A program made the position numbers and the translations under genes. The notes under the pieces were generated by a model that did not search any database, was not told the origin of the DNA, and was given only the letters and a program-made list of their open reading frames with translations. Below are positions 34,636 to 43,271 of a DNA stretch of 64,000 nucleotides, piece by piece. The DNA comes from Buttiauxella sp049686335 (lineage in GTDB: Bacteria > Pseudomonadota > Gammaproteobacteria > Enterobacterales > Enterobacteriaceae), in contig NZ_JBAVHX010000004.1 of the NCBI RefSeq assembly GCF_049686335.1, forward strand, positions 620,001-684,000, read 5' to 3'. Each line of letters starts with the position of its first letter. Position 1 is the first letter of the stretch.

Positions 34636-35784
34636 TTAAGCGCCTGATTTTGTTGGGCGTGATGCCACCATTGCTGTTTTAAGTTCATCAAAACGCCGGG
34701 AACCTTCGGTATATCCCCAGGCGGCCACCAGCTCGGCTTTGCTGGGAATATTGGTTGCCTCCCCACCTGCCTGAAGCACCACTTTTACCGCCTGCAATTG
34801 TTGGCTCAATGACTGGCGCAACGCCTTTAATTGCACCGGACTCATGGAGCTTGCCTGCAATCCAAAGACCGATTTCCCCTGCACCGCCTGGGCGATGGTC
34901 AGGGCGGCGTTTTTTGCCCCTGGCAGGCTCTGCAAACCCAGAGCTGAAAAAACCCCGCTGCTAATCACGCTTTCATCAAAGGGAATGGTGCCATTTTCAT
35001 GACGGATAATCGCTTTGCTCAACGCGCTTAACACTGCGGGTGCAGTCAGGTCGAGCCGTTGATGGGGCGAAACGCCCAGCGCCTGGCTCACTTTATTGAT
35101 GTAAGCGGAGGTGTCGTTGTTGTCCTGCGCGGGAGCCCAGCGGGAGATAACTTTGCTGATGGTATCCAGCCCGCGGCGATGATATGAAAGCAGGTTCATC
35201 CCCAGTGCGCGAATCCCGTGTTCGGGTGATGAAAATGTGGCAAATCGCCCATCGTTACCGGTTTGCCCCTGCCATTCAAACAGCTCGCTGGCTTCAAGAT
35301 TGCCGGGGTTGTTATTGCGGATGCCGCGAACATTGCCCGCATCCGCTGCACGTGCCATCAGGCCATGCTCACGGACTTGCTGGGTGGCATTGCGTGGAAC
35401 CGTGGGCGCACTTTCATTCCACGGTTTACCCGTGCGGCTGTTTTTACGCAGTGACAGACGCTTCATCAGGGCAATTTGCTTTGCGCTCCAGCCCTGGCTT
35501 TGGGCGAATTTAACCAGTTGCTCGAGAGTCGGCGTGCTGCTGGTCTGCGCGGGTTTCTGCGTGACTGCGGGGCGAGGCGCTGGCGCAGACAATTTGACCT
35601 CCTCCCCCTGCGGTTTTTGTGAAGCCGACAGTGCCTGCTGAAATGAGGGGGTAGTTGCCGGCTGGCTGCTGGCGGTTTTTACCGCTTCGGCGCCGGGCGC
35701 TGAAGCTGCGGTCACTGGTTTTGCCACGGCAGACGGTGCGACGTTTTGATTCTGACGGTAATAATACTGGGCGATAACCGACAT
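34636..35784 (-). CDS. Putative peptidoglycan hydrolase at the end of the lateral motor operon
   Basis: 382 residues without a signal peptide. The first 90 residues are rich in Ala, Pro, Gln and Ser. Then comes a globular domain with RGIRNNNPGNLEASELFEWQ, GRFATFSSPEHGIRALGMNL and HRRGLDTISKVISRWAP (about residues 150-225), the pattern of phage virion-associated lytic transglycosylase/structural proteins. A second helical region follows. It starts 64 bp after lafU on the same strand behind AGAGGA. Since the FlgJ of this cluster lacks a muramidase domain, this gene may supply it. Function is inferred from pattern and position. Confidence 0.8.
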   Translation of the reverse strand: MSVIAQYYYRQNQNVAPSAVAKPVTAASAPGAEAVKTASSQPATTPSFQQALSASQKPQGEEVKLSAPAPRPAVTQKPAQTSSTPTLEQLVKFAQSQGWSAKQIALMKRLSLRKNSRTGKPWNESAPTVPRNATQQVREHGLMARAADAGNVRGIRNNNPGNLEASELFEWQGQTGNDGRFATFSSPEHGIRALGMNLLSYHRRGLDTISKVISRWAPAQDNNDTSAYINKVSQALGVSPHQRLDLTAPAVLSALSKAIIRHENGTIPFDESVISSGVFSALGLQSLPGAKNAALTIAQAVQGKSVFGLQASSMSPVQLKALRQSLSQQLQAVKVVLQAGGEATNIPSKAELVAAWGYTEGSRRFDELKTAMVASRPTKSGA

Positions 35785-35848
35785 GAGTTCCTCTCAAAAT
35801 ACGCCGGCGGTATCCATGATGCCGCCGGGAAAGCACAATGCACACTCG

Positions 35849-36775
35849 TTATGGGGCGGGTTTTATGGGAGCCACCGGCTTCACCACATCCACACCATGA
35901 GTGCCAAAGAATTGATACAGCGAATCTGCCGCCGCGTGGGTGAGCACCATTATTTCAATGCGTCGGTTGGCCGCACTTAACGGTTGGTCGGGCTTAAGCA
36001 GCATCCGGTCGGCCATGGCATTCACCTGAATCACTTTATCTTTCGCCATACCGCCCTGCTCAAGGGAGATGCGCGCTGCCAGTGCGCGATCGCCGGATAA
36101 ATTCCAGTTGTTATAGCGAGTTTGATCGCGATACAGCGAAGAGTCCGTGTGCCCGGTAATGATCACTTTGTTATCAATTTTGTTGAACACCGGCGCCAGT
36201 TGGGTCAATAAACGCTGGAAGAACGGCGTGAGGATGGCACTGCTACGCTGGAACATTTCCCGTTTCTGATCGTCCTGAATCAGGATGCGTAAGCCCTGCG
36301 GAACAATCTCCATCTCGAGGTTCGATTGCGCGTCAAAGGCTTTGGTGATTTCCATAATCACGCGCGCCAGTTCAATCATCTCCTGTTGCGAACGCTTATT
36401 CACCTCCTCGAGGGTCTGCGCCGACTGGCTCGCCATATCCAGTTTTTCAAGCTGCTGAGTCAAGTCTTCCATTGCCTGCTCGCCGCCTGGCTTACCGGGC
36501 ATCACCATGTTCGGGCCGTTCATCGCTTTCCCGCCGGACGAAAGCGGCGACATCACCATGCCATCAAAAATGGATTCGCCCGTCAGTCTTGCCACCACCT
36601 CTTTACGCTCTTCTTCGGTCACCGAACTCATGATCCACAACACCATAAACAGCGCCATCATCGCGAGGGTGAAATCGGCAAAGGCGACTTTCCACGCGCC
36701 ACCGTGGGGCGCGTGATGTTCCCGGCGCGAGGCGCGCTTAATAATGGTGGTATGCGCCTGTTTCTTGCTACGCAT
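35849..36775 (-). CDS. lafU: Lateral flagellar stator protein LafU (MotB)
   Basis: Peptidoglycan-anchored stator subunit, 308 residues. A single N-terminal helix AFADFTLAMMALFMVLWIMS carries the ion-binding Asp34, and the C-terminal OmpA-like domain includes VIITGHTDSSLYRDQTRYNNWNLSGDRA. The ATG at 36775 overlaps the lafT TGA by one base; a TTG one codon earlier is less likely. Works with LafT to drive the lateral motor. Ion type cannot be told from this sequence. Confidence 0.95.
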   Translation of the reverse strand: MRSKKQAHTTIIKRASRREHHAPHGGAWKVAFADFTLAMMALFMVLWIMSSVTEEERKEVVARLTGESIFDGMVMSPLSSGGKAMNGPNMVMPGKPGGEQAMEDLTQQLEKLDMASQSAQTLEEVNKRSQQEMIELARVIMEITKAFDAQSNLEMEIVPQGLRILIQDDQKREMFQRSSAILTPFFQRLLTQLAPVFNKIDNKVIITGHTDSSLYRDQTRYNNWNLSGDRALAARISLEQGGMAKDKVIQVNAMADRMLLKPDQPLSAANRRIEIMVLTHAAADSLYQFFGTHGVDVVKPVAPIKPAP

Positions 36776-37638
36776 CAACCTTCACCAATCAGTTCATTAA
36801 CCCAACTATCCAGCGTGGCAAAGGTCGGTTTGGTGTCCATCGGCAGCATTTTGCGCCCCGCATCTACCGCCAGTAAGGTCGGTTTTCCGGCAACCTGATT
36901 GACCAGCACGGTGCGCACACATTCCAGACCCGCCATCTGCTTTTTGGTCTGCTGTTCCATGGCGTTGGCGAGAGGATCAAGCAAGCAGTAACAGATAAAG
37001 ACGCCGAGGAAGGTTCCGACCAGTGCCGCCGCCACTTTCACGCCGACAATGGCAATGGAGCCGTCAATGGATTGCATGGTGATGATAATCCCCAGTACGG
37101 CGGCGCAGATACCAAAACCCGGCATCGCTTCAGCGGTACGCTGCATCGAACGGGACGGTCGCAGCAATTCCTCTTCCATCGCCCCCAACTCCTGCTCAAG
37201 GATCCCTTCGAGCTCATGCTCGTTAATCTTGCCCATCGCCATCAAACGGAAGTTATCGGAAATAAAGGTAATCAGCGCGTGGTCTTCCAGTACCAGCGGA
37301 TACTTGAGGAATAACTCACTCTTTTCCGGCACTTCGATATGCTCATCGAGCACCTTCAGCCCGCCGTCCTGCACCAGTTCCAGCAGTTCATACAGCAGCA
37401 TCAGCAACTGGCGTTGATAATCCGCGGTGTAGCTATTTTTTCGCATCGCACTTTTGACCTGGCGCCACATCTCAATCAGCACCGGTTTCGGGTTCGCCAG
37501 AACCATCGCCCCGATCCCCGCACCAATAATAATCATCAGCTCGCCCGGCACCCAGAATGCGGCCAGACGTCCGCCTGACTCAATAAAGCCGCCCACTACA
37601 CAGCCAAAAATGATCAATAGTCCTAGTAATTTTTGCAT
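36775..37638 (-). CDS. lafT: Lateral flagellar stator protein LafT (MotA)
   Basis: Four-helix stator subunit, 287 residues, beginning MQKLLGLLIIFGCVVGGFIESGG. The MotA signature is visible in AMPGFGICAAVLGIIITM (third helix region) and GTFLGVFICYCLLDPLANAM, and the cytoplasmic loop contains RPSRSMQRTAEAMPG. It lies 7 bp after lafS and its stop touches the lafU start. Confidence 0.96.
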   Translation of the reverse strand: MQKLLGLLIIFGCVVGGFIESGGRLAAFWVPGELMIIIGAGIGAMVLANPKPVLIEMWRQVKSAMRKNSYTADYQRQLLMLLYELLELVQDGGLKVLDEHIEVPEKSELFLKYPLVLEDHALITFISDNFRLMAMGKINEHELEGILEQELGAMEEELLRPSRSMQRTAEAMPGFGICAAVLGIIITMQSIDGSIAIVGVKVAAALVGTFLGVFICYCLLDPLANAMEQQTKKQMAGLECVRTVLVNQVAGKPTLLAVDAGRKMLPMDTKPTFATLDSWVNELIGEG

Positions 37639-37645
37639 TGCTGTC

Positions 37646-38344
37646 TCACTGCGCTATGGCATCTTTAATTTTTTGGGTAATTTTCTTATTCAACTGGCAA
37701 ATTCTGGCCTCAGTGAGATCCAGCACCAGCGCTATCTCTTTCAGGCTCATTTCATGCTGGTAATAGAGACTGAGAATCAGCTGTTCTCGCTCATCAAGCC
37801 CGGCGAGCGCCACGCGCAATGAGTCGCTAATCATTATTTCGTCTTCCAGATTGCGGCTGTTAAAGCTGAAATCTGAATCGGTGGTGAGCAGGTCATCGAG
37901 GCTATGCAGCGCACTTGCGCTATCGAGTAATAAATACTCCTGGTAATCTTCGGTGGTGATTTCCAGATGTTGCTTTATCTCCTCGAAATCCACCTCTTTA
38001 CCCAGCTTGCGGCTCAGTTCTCTGATGGCATCATTGAGTTTGTGCGCTTTCTGGCGCAGCCGACGCGGACGCCAGTCCAGAACACGTAATTCATCGAGGA
38101 TCGCACCGCGGATCCGCTGTGCCGCAAACGCGCCGAACTGTTCGTCCGGTTTCCCGTAGCGGCGCAGAGAACTCAGCAAACCCATCAGGGCAATTTGCTG
38201 CATATCTTCGCTGTCGATTACGCTTTGTGCCTGCCACGACAGTTGCTTAACTACCCGCTTAACCAGAGGGAGATATTGTGAAACGTAACGCGACTCTTCC
38301 GCAGGCGTTAGCGTTTCACTGGAGATAAAGGTGCTGCATTCCAT
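37646..38344 (-). CDS. lafS: Lateral flagellar sigma factor LafS (sigma-28/FliA)
   Basis: Sigma-70-family factor of the FliA group, 232 residues, directing late lateral genes. Region 2 SEDMQQIALMGLLSSLRRYG, region 3 DFEEIKQHLEIT and region 4 EREQLILSLYYQHEMSLKEIALVLDLTEARICQL are all present. The ATG follows GGAAGGAAAG. FlgM encoded at 55937 is its likely anti-sigma factor. Confidence 0.95.
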   Translation of the reverse strand: MECSTFISSETLTPAEESRYVSQYLPLVKRVVKQLSWQAQSVIDSEDMQQIALMGLLSSLRRYGKPDEQFGAFAAQRIRGAILDELRVLDWRPRRLRQKAHKLNDAIRELSRKLGKEVDFEEIKQHLEITTEDYQEYLLLDSASALHSLDDLLTTDSDFSFNSRNLEDEIMISDSLRVALAGLDEREQLILSLYYQHEMSLKEIALVLDLTEARICQLNKKITQKIKDAIAQ

Positions 38345-38364
38345 TGTGCTTTCCTTCCCGACCG

Positions 38365-38856
38365 TTACTGCAACAACATTTTGCTGATGATCACATCATT
38401 AAAAGGCATCTGGGTTTTGAGCTGCCTGAAGCGTTCCCGATAGGCCGTTAACAGCTCATCATGTAAATCGTTCACGCTTAAGGTGCGTACCAGGGCGTAA
38501 TCCTTTTCGGTTAACAGAGCCACCGTCGCCCCGCGAATCGCCGGGATCATCATTTCAGTTTGTTTGACGGCGTCTTCGGTGGCGGCAGTTAATGCCAGCT
38601 CGAGCAACATATAACGTTCTTTGCCGCCGTCACTTTTCAGGGTAATGATGATGTTGCTGATTTCGACAAACAGCACCTGAGTCTCTTCTTCCGTCGAGGC
38701 AAACATCTGTTTGATTTTTTGCCAGGATGAGACCTTTTCCGCGGTTTGAGATTCAGCAGCCTGCGCCGGTTGTGCAAAATGCAGTGTTGCCGCCACTGCC
38801 AGCACGGAAGAGAAAATGGCGATGGCCAGAGCCATAGAAAAGGTTTGAATCGTCAT
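38365..38856 (-). CDS. lafF: Flagellar basal body-associated protein LafF (FliL)
   Basis: Inner-membrane protein of 163 residues with an N-terminal hydrophobic segment (SMALAIAIFSSVLAVAATLHF) and a periplasmic FliL domain (VEISNIIITLKSD; YMLLELALTA; the end PFNDVIISKMLLQ). FliL proteins support the stator. The ATG at 38856 is chosen over a TTG four codons earlier. Confidence 0.9.
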   Translation of the reverse strand: MTIQTFSMALAIAIFSSVLAVAATLHFAQPAQAAESQTAEKVSSWQKIKQMFASTEEETQVLFVEISNIIITLKSDGGKERYMLLELALTAATEDAVKQTEMMIPAIRGATVALLTEKDYALVRTLSVNDLHDELLTAYRERFRQLKTQMPFNDVIISKMLLQ

Positions 38857-38872
38857 AGAGTTAGTCAACTTC

Positions 38873-39919
38873 TTATACTGTCATCAAGATAGATTTATCA
38901 TCACGCGTGCGCGTAACGCCTGCGGTATCCGGCTGTTCATTAGCCAGGATCAGATCGCTTTCGCGGCCTGATTGTTGCTGGCGCTGGCCCGGCTGTTGTT
39001 GCGGTTCCCGGTTCGACAAGCGCACATCTACCTCGACAAAATGTTGTTCCGTTAACGCCTGGCGCAGCTCATTACTGACCTGCTGCAGCGCACGGTAAAC
39101 GTCACTTTGCCCGGCATTGATCTGCACGTGGATTTTCCCGGCTTCAATCTGCACCGCAATCTCAATACGCCCCATATCAGGCGGATCAAGGCGGATGGTG
39201 GCGTGTTGAATCTGGTTATTGATTTGCAAGTTCAGACGCTCGCCGAGGGCATGTTGCAGCTGGGTGGATAGCGCCTGCCCGGTGGCGTCAGCACGCATCG
39301 GTGCGTTCACCTGTGCGTGCGGTTGCCCGGCGGAAATCACCGGAGCATTAGCGCCCGGTGCTGCATGCAATGCCGCCAGACGCAGGTTTTCAGCACCCGC
39401 CGTTGTGAGAGTCGTTTTCGGTATCACGACATCCACCGTCTCCACTACTGCCGGGCGAACCGGTCGGTTTTCAGCGACAGCGGCGAGGTTAACAGGCGGT
39501 AATTCCGCTGCCGCGCCTGCGGTTTTCTCCGTCTGCAATGGCAGGTTCTGTGCCCGCATGGCCGGCATATCTGGCGCGGTAGTCAGCTCAGTCGCCGTCA
39601 TCAGCATCGGTACGTCACGGTTAACCAGAGTTGCTAAAAACTGTTGTGCCAGTTGCTCAACCTGCTCATCGGGCATGTCGGTTAACAGCGCTTCAAACGT
39701 ACTCTCGTCTTCCGTGAGTAACGTTTCATCGTCGGGCAGCAACGGTGCCGAACCGGTAGCTAACAGCAGCTGTTCAAAAAGCATCTCGCCGGGAGTCGAA
39801 TTCTGCGTCCCATCAATGTCCAGCAGTGTCGGTGTCGCCGCAGACACCTGCGCGTGCGGTTGCTCCGGATGGAATAAGCCGCCCGAGTCTGCTGCCGCAT
39901 ACGTAAGAAAATCACTCAT
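38873..39919 (-). CDS. lafE: Lateral hook-length control protein LafE (FliK)
   Basis: Secreted molecular ruler that stops hook growth and switches export, 348 residues. A long Ala/Pro/Thr-rich N-terminal part is followed by the C-terminal FliK core IRLDPPDMGRIEIAVQIEAG and VYRALQQVSNELRQALTEQ, then a Gln-rich tail. The ATG at 39919 (MSDFLTYAAAD) overlaps the lafD end by 8 bp. Confidence 0.92.
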   Translation of the reverse strand: MSDFLTYAAADSGGLFHPEQPHAQVSAATPTLLDIDGTQNSTPGEMLFEQLLLATGSAPLLPDDETLLTEDESTFEALLTDMPDEQVEQLAQQFLATLVNRDVPMLMTATELTTAPDMPAMRAQNLPLQTEKTAGAAAELPPVNLAAVAENRPVRPAVVETVDVVIPKTTLTTAGAENLRLAALHAAPGANAPVISAGQPHAQVNAPMRADATGQALSTQLQHALGERLNLQINNQIQHATIRLDPPDMGRIEIAVQIEAGKIHVQINAGQSDVYRALQQVSNELRQALTEQHFVEVDVRLSNREPQQQPGQRQQQSGRESDLILANEQPDTAGVTRTRDDKSILMTV

Positions 39920-40235
39920 TGACGGCCAGTCCCTCTTCCGACTCACTCTCCATAAACTGAGCGTAAGAGAGCGCCCCTTCACGCTGGTTGCGCTGTTGGG
40001 CCATCTCCTGGCTCAGTTCATCGCGTTTCTGGCGCACGAGGCTGTGCACCTGGCGATGGACATGCTGGAGTTGCTTTAGCGCTTCACGTTTTTGCGGCGT
40101 GATTTCACGACCGTGCATACTGATAAGCATCGCCGCGATATCGCTATCCAGTTGATGGATTTTGTCCCAGTCCTGGCGCTTACCCGCCGCGGCGAGCGCT
40201 CGCGTCTGCCAGTCGATTAACTGCAAATCATCCAT
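39912..40235 (-). CDS. lafD: Lateral flagellar chaperone-like protein LafD (FliT)
   Basis: Small helical protein of 107 residues in the position of FliT, the chaperone for the filament cap. Similarity is weak, as usual for FliT, so the call rests mainly on order lafB-lafC-lafD-lafE. The ATG at 40235 (MDDLQLIDWQTR) overlaps lafC by 8 bp. Confidence 0.85.
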   Translation of the reverse strand: MDDLQLIDWQTRALAAAGKRQDWDKIHQLDSDIAAMLISMHGREITPQKREALKQLQHVHRQVHSLVRQKRDELSQEMAQQRNQREGALSYAQFMESESEEGLAVNE

Positions 40236-40623
40236 GGCGTTTACCCATTTCGTCCCAGCCTTCACGCAGTTCCGTGAGGATGGTTTCCACTTCTTCGAGA
40301 GAGGCAACGGACAAATTATTGCTGCCGTCGTACAGGCGGTAGACGCAGTAGTCGTATAAATTGGCGAGGTTTTTTGCCAGCTCGCCGCCTTTCTCGTAGT
40401 CCAGCGCGCTGGTCAACGCATTGAGGATATCGATGCATTTATTGATGCTCTGGGCTTTACGATCGTAACGTTTGGCTTCGATATGGCTTTTGGCGCGCAC
40501 CAGCTCATCGGTTAAACCGTTGAACAGCATAAGCACCAGTTGGTGCGGGGTCGCTGCAGCCACCTGTGCCGCCATATCAGCCTGGTAATATTCGCCGAAC
40601 CCTTCTTCGTTGTTTCCGTACAT
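40228..40623 (-). CDS. lafC: Lateral flagellin chaperone LafC (FliS)
   Basis: Cytoplasmic export chaperone that binds the flagellin C-terminus, 131 residues. FliS features are YYQADMAAQVAAATPHQLVLMLFNGL near the N-terminus and LNALTSALDYEKGGELAKNLANLYDYC. It lies 13 bp after lafB. Confidence 0.94.
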   Translation of the reverse strand: MYGNNEEGFGEYYQADMAAQVAAATPHQLVLMLFNGLTDELVRAKSHIEAKRYDRKAQSINKCIDILNALTSALDYEKGGELAKNLANLYDYCVYRLYDGSNNLSVASLEEVETILTELREGWDEMGKRHG

Positions 40624-40636
40624 TTCCGTCTCTTCC

Positions 40637-41947
40637 TTAGACTAAGCCAAACATGCTGGCGGTGTTGTTCATCTGCTGTAATACGCTCTGCATGCGGGTG
40701 AACTGCTGCAAATAGCGGTTGTAAGCGGTGTCATAACGGGTGCTGATTTTGTCGCTGCGATCGCTTAATTCCGTTTCACGACGGCGATTGGTCTCTTCGC
40801 GGCTTTTGATGTCGCCGTTGGAAATGCTCAGTAATCTGTCGAGGGATTTGTCCATTTTTTTCAGTAAGCCACCGTTGCCGTTAAACAGTGCATTCAGTTT
40901 GCCGGGATCGTCAGTGAGCTTTTCTTTCAGCTTGTCGCTATCGAGCGTGAGCTTGCCGTCTTTATCAGCAGACAGGCCAAACTGGGTGATATCGAGTCCA
41001 TCAATTGAGGTGCGCAGCATTTCGTTTAATTCGCGGCGCAAACTGCTGATACTGGCATCTCCGGCAAAGGCACCACGATCGGTACTGCTGGAGCCTGAAG
41101 ACGTGAGGGAACCAAGTGAAGTGATTAACTTGTTGTAAGCACTAACAAATGAATTCACCTGCGCCTGAGTTTCAGTTGTGTCGACGCCTACGTTAATACG
41201 CAGTAACGCATCGCCAGTTTTATGCGTCTGGTTCAACTCGAGGGTGACGCCGTCGATTAAGTTGGTCAGCGTATTGGTGCTATTGGTAATCTTCATCCCG
41301 GTTGCCTGGTCGCCGAGATAAACAATCGAGTCCTGGGCTTTTGAAATGGTACTAATTTTGTCGCCCTTCATTGCATCGGGCACGTCTCCACTTAGCGTAA
41401 TAGCATTTTCCTCACCGCTTTTATCGCTGCTGAGCATTAAGCGCACTTCGCCACCGGTACGCACCAGCGAGGCGGTTACACCCGGATTGCCCTCCATACC
41501 GTTAATCGCTTTTGCCAGCCCCGCCAGGCTATCAACCCCGTCCATCTCAATCGCAATCGATTTACCATTGACTTCAATCTTCATGCTGCCGGTTGCATTT
41601 TTGACGTCATCATCTTTCAGGCCGTCATAAGCGACCTGGTGGGAAGAGGCCAGTTGCTCGATAAACAGGTTATAGGTGCCTTTGCGCGCATCGGAGGTAG
41701 TGGTCGCTTTAGCCATATTCTCAACGCTCATGCTGGCGCTGGTTTTCAGCATCCCGCTGCTGCTTTTATTCAGATTAGTGAGCGTGGTGCGGAAATCTGT
41801 CAGGTTGCTTTTCAGAGCTTTCAGGGCATTTTGCTGCGCGGTTAAACGGGCTTTTTGCGTTTTAAGCTGGCTTTGCAGCGTCTGCACGTCAAAGCCTGCA
41901 AGCTGTGTGGCCATTGACTGCGGGTCAATACTGCTGAAATCGGTCAT
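40637..41947 (-). CDS. lafB: Lateral filament cap protein LafB (FliD)
   Basis: Distal cap of the lateral filament that folds flagellin at the tip, 436 residues (468 for E. coli FliD). Conserved ends: MTDFSSIDPQSMATQLAGFD with a coiled-coil LKTQKARLTAQQNALKALKS, and a C-terminal coiled-coil RYDTAYNRYLQQFTRMQSVL. First gene of the lafBCDEFSTU group, below a candidate sigma-28 site. Confidence 0.95.
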   Translation of the reverse strand: MTDFSSIDPQSMATQLAGFDVQTLQSQLKTQKARLTAQQNALKALKSNLTDFRTTLTNLNKSSSGMLKTSASMSVENMAKATTTSDARKGTYNLFIEQLASSHQVAYDGLKDDDVKNATGSMKIEVNGKSIAIEMDGVDSLAGLAKAINGMEGNPGVTASLVRTGGEVRLMLSSDKSGEENAITLSGDVPDAMKGDKISTISKAQDSIVYLGDQATGMKITNSTNTLTNLIDGVTLELNQTHKTGDALLRINVGVDTTETQAQVNSFVSAYNKLITSLGSLTSSGSSSTDRGAFAGDASISSLRRELNEMLRTSIDGLDITQFGLSADKDGKLTLDSDKLKEKLTDDPGKLNALFNGNGGLLKKMDKSLDRLLSISNGDIKSREETNRRRETELSDRSDKISTRYDTAYNRYLQQFTRMQSVLQQMNNTASMFGLV

Positions 41948-41984
41948 GCTTCCTCCCTGGCATAGTGCTATGTCCTGAAGTTAT

Positions 41985-42010
41985 TTATAGCAATAGTTAT
42001 GCCAACTTTA
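41985..42010 (-). promoter_or_regulatory. Candidate sigma-28 promoter of lafB
   Basis: Minus strand: TAAAGTTG at -35 and TGCTATAA at -10 with 10 bp between, compared with TAAAGTTT-N11-GCCGATAA. The -35 matches 7 of 8, the -10 5 of 8, and spacing is one base short. Confidence 0.45.
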
Positions 42011-42078
42011 ATTTTGATTTAATTCAATGAGTTAAATTGAGATGGGAAGTTCTTCTTCCGCATTAGCGGAAGTGGTCA

Positions 42079-42153
42079 CAGGTCGGATAAGCGCAGCGTC
42101 ATCCGACACCACTGGCGAAAATGGTGGATGACGCTAACGCTTATCCACCCTAC
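42079..42153. repeat. REP pair between lafA and lafB
   Basis: GGTCGGATAAGCGCAGCGTCATCCGAC followed, in inverted order, by GGTGGATGACGCTAACGCTTATCCACC. Lies between the lafA terminator and the lafB promoter region. Confidence 0.82.
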
Positions 42154-42157
42154 AACT

Positions 42158-42180
42158 AAAACACCGCCGAAGCGGTGTTT
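42158..42180 (-). terminator. Rho-independent terminator of lafA
   Basis: AACACCGC / GCGGTGTT stem with a TTCG tetraloop on the minus strand, followed by TTAG; 15 bp after the lafA stop. Confidence 0.88.
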
Positions 42181-42194
42181 GATATCAGGAGGGA

Positions 42195-43271
42195 TTAGCC
42201 CAGCAGGGACATCACCATTCCGGACATGCTGTTGGCTTGTTTCAGCATCGACATACTGGTTTGTGCCAGCATCTGGTTGCGGGTCATATTGGTGGCTTCG
42301 GTGGCGAAGTCCGCATCACGAATATTGCCCAATGCCAGAGTCGTGGTGTCTTTCATATTTGCAAGGTTTGCGGAAGTATGACCAAGACGGTTGATGTTAG
42401 CGCCCAGGCTGGAACGAATAGAACCAACAGCCTCTAAAGCACCATTGATGACACTGATAGGATCTTTATCTCCAGCCGCGAATGGAGTCGCCGCAAATGC
42501 TCCAGGGTTTACTTCGCCAGTATTACCATTAGTTCTGTCTACAAAATCCTTTGTCAGATCAATGCCGCTAATACCCGTACCATCTGCACCGAAACCAAAC
42601 GCAGCCTTTAGAGCCCCCATCAAATCGCCATCAGCTACAGCGCCAGCGCCAGCGCCAGCGCCAGCTCCAGCTCCAGCACCAGCACCATCTTCATCACCAT
42701 CTTCATCACCTTCTTCCACATAAGCGGTCGCGGAAAATGCCGCTTTCTGAGCACCACTAAGATTCAGTGTCAGTTTTTCACTAGCGTCTGCACCAATCTG
42801 GAAAGTTAAAGGCCCACCCAGTTTGCCGTCCGCCACGACACCTGCGTCATTTTTAAAAATTAACTCATCGCCGCCAAAGCGAGTGTTAGTCAGGATGTTT
42901 TTGAGTTCTGCATTAAGTTCTTTGACTTCAGCCTGTAATGCTGTGCGGTCTTTATCACTGTTGGTATCGTTCGATGCCTGCGTCGCCAAATCCTTCATAC
43001 GATAAAGAATATTGGTCACTTCTTCGAATGCGCCTTCTGCGGTTTGCAGCATCGCAGTCGCGTCGGAAACGTTACGCTGGGCAACGCCCATACCGTTAAC
43101 CTGGCCCTGAAGACGGGTGGCAATTTGCAGGCCAGCCGCATCATCAGCCGCAGAGTTAATGCGTTTACCGGTGCCCAGACGCTCCATCGCTGTCGACAGG
43201 ATGCCGTTAGATTTGTTCAGAGCGTTGGTGGAAGACATTGCCGCGCCGCTGGTGAAAATTGAAAGTGCCAT
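42195..43271 (-). CDS. lafA: Lateral flagellin LafA
   Basis: Filament subunit of the lateral flagellum, 358 residues. The N-terminal D0/D1 (STAMERLGTGKRINSAADDAAG; GVAQRNVSDATAMLQTAEGA) and C-terminal D1/D0 (RLGHTSANLANMKDTTTLAL; MLAQTSMSMLKQANSMSGMV) are conserved. The short variable centre has an acidic tract EEGDEDGDEDG and then (Gly-Ala) dipeptide repeats at about residues 185-210, encoded by hexanucleotide repeats. RBS AAGGAGAG. It is monocistronic, with its own terminator. Confidence 0.96.
   Translation of the reverse strand: MALSIFTSGAAMSSTNALNKSNGILSTAMERLGTGKRINSAADDAAGLQIATRLQGQVNGMGVAQRNVSDATAMLQTAEGAFEEVTNILYRMKDLATQASNDTNSDKDRTALQAEVKELNAELKNILTNTRFGGDELIFKNDAGVVADGKLGGPLTFQIGADASEKLTLNLSGAQKAAFSATAYVEEGDEDGDEDGAGAGAGAGAGAGAGAVADGDLMGALKAAFGFGADGTGISGIDLTKDFVDRTNGNTGEVNPGAFAATPFAAGDKDPISVINGALEAVGSIRSSLGANINRLGHTSANLANMKDTTTLALGNIRDADFATEATNMTRNQMLAQTSMSMLKQANSMSGMVMSLLG
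42640..42717. repeat. Short tandem repeats inside lafA
   Basis: Plus-strand GCCAGC / TCCAGC / ACCAGC hexamers at about 42640-42686, then two direct copies of ACCATCTTCATC at about 42684-42707. Unit lengths are multiples of three, so copy-number change would alter flagellin length without a frameshift. Confidence 0.85.
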
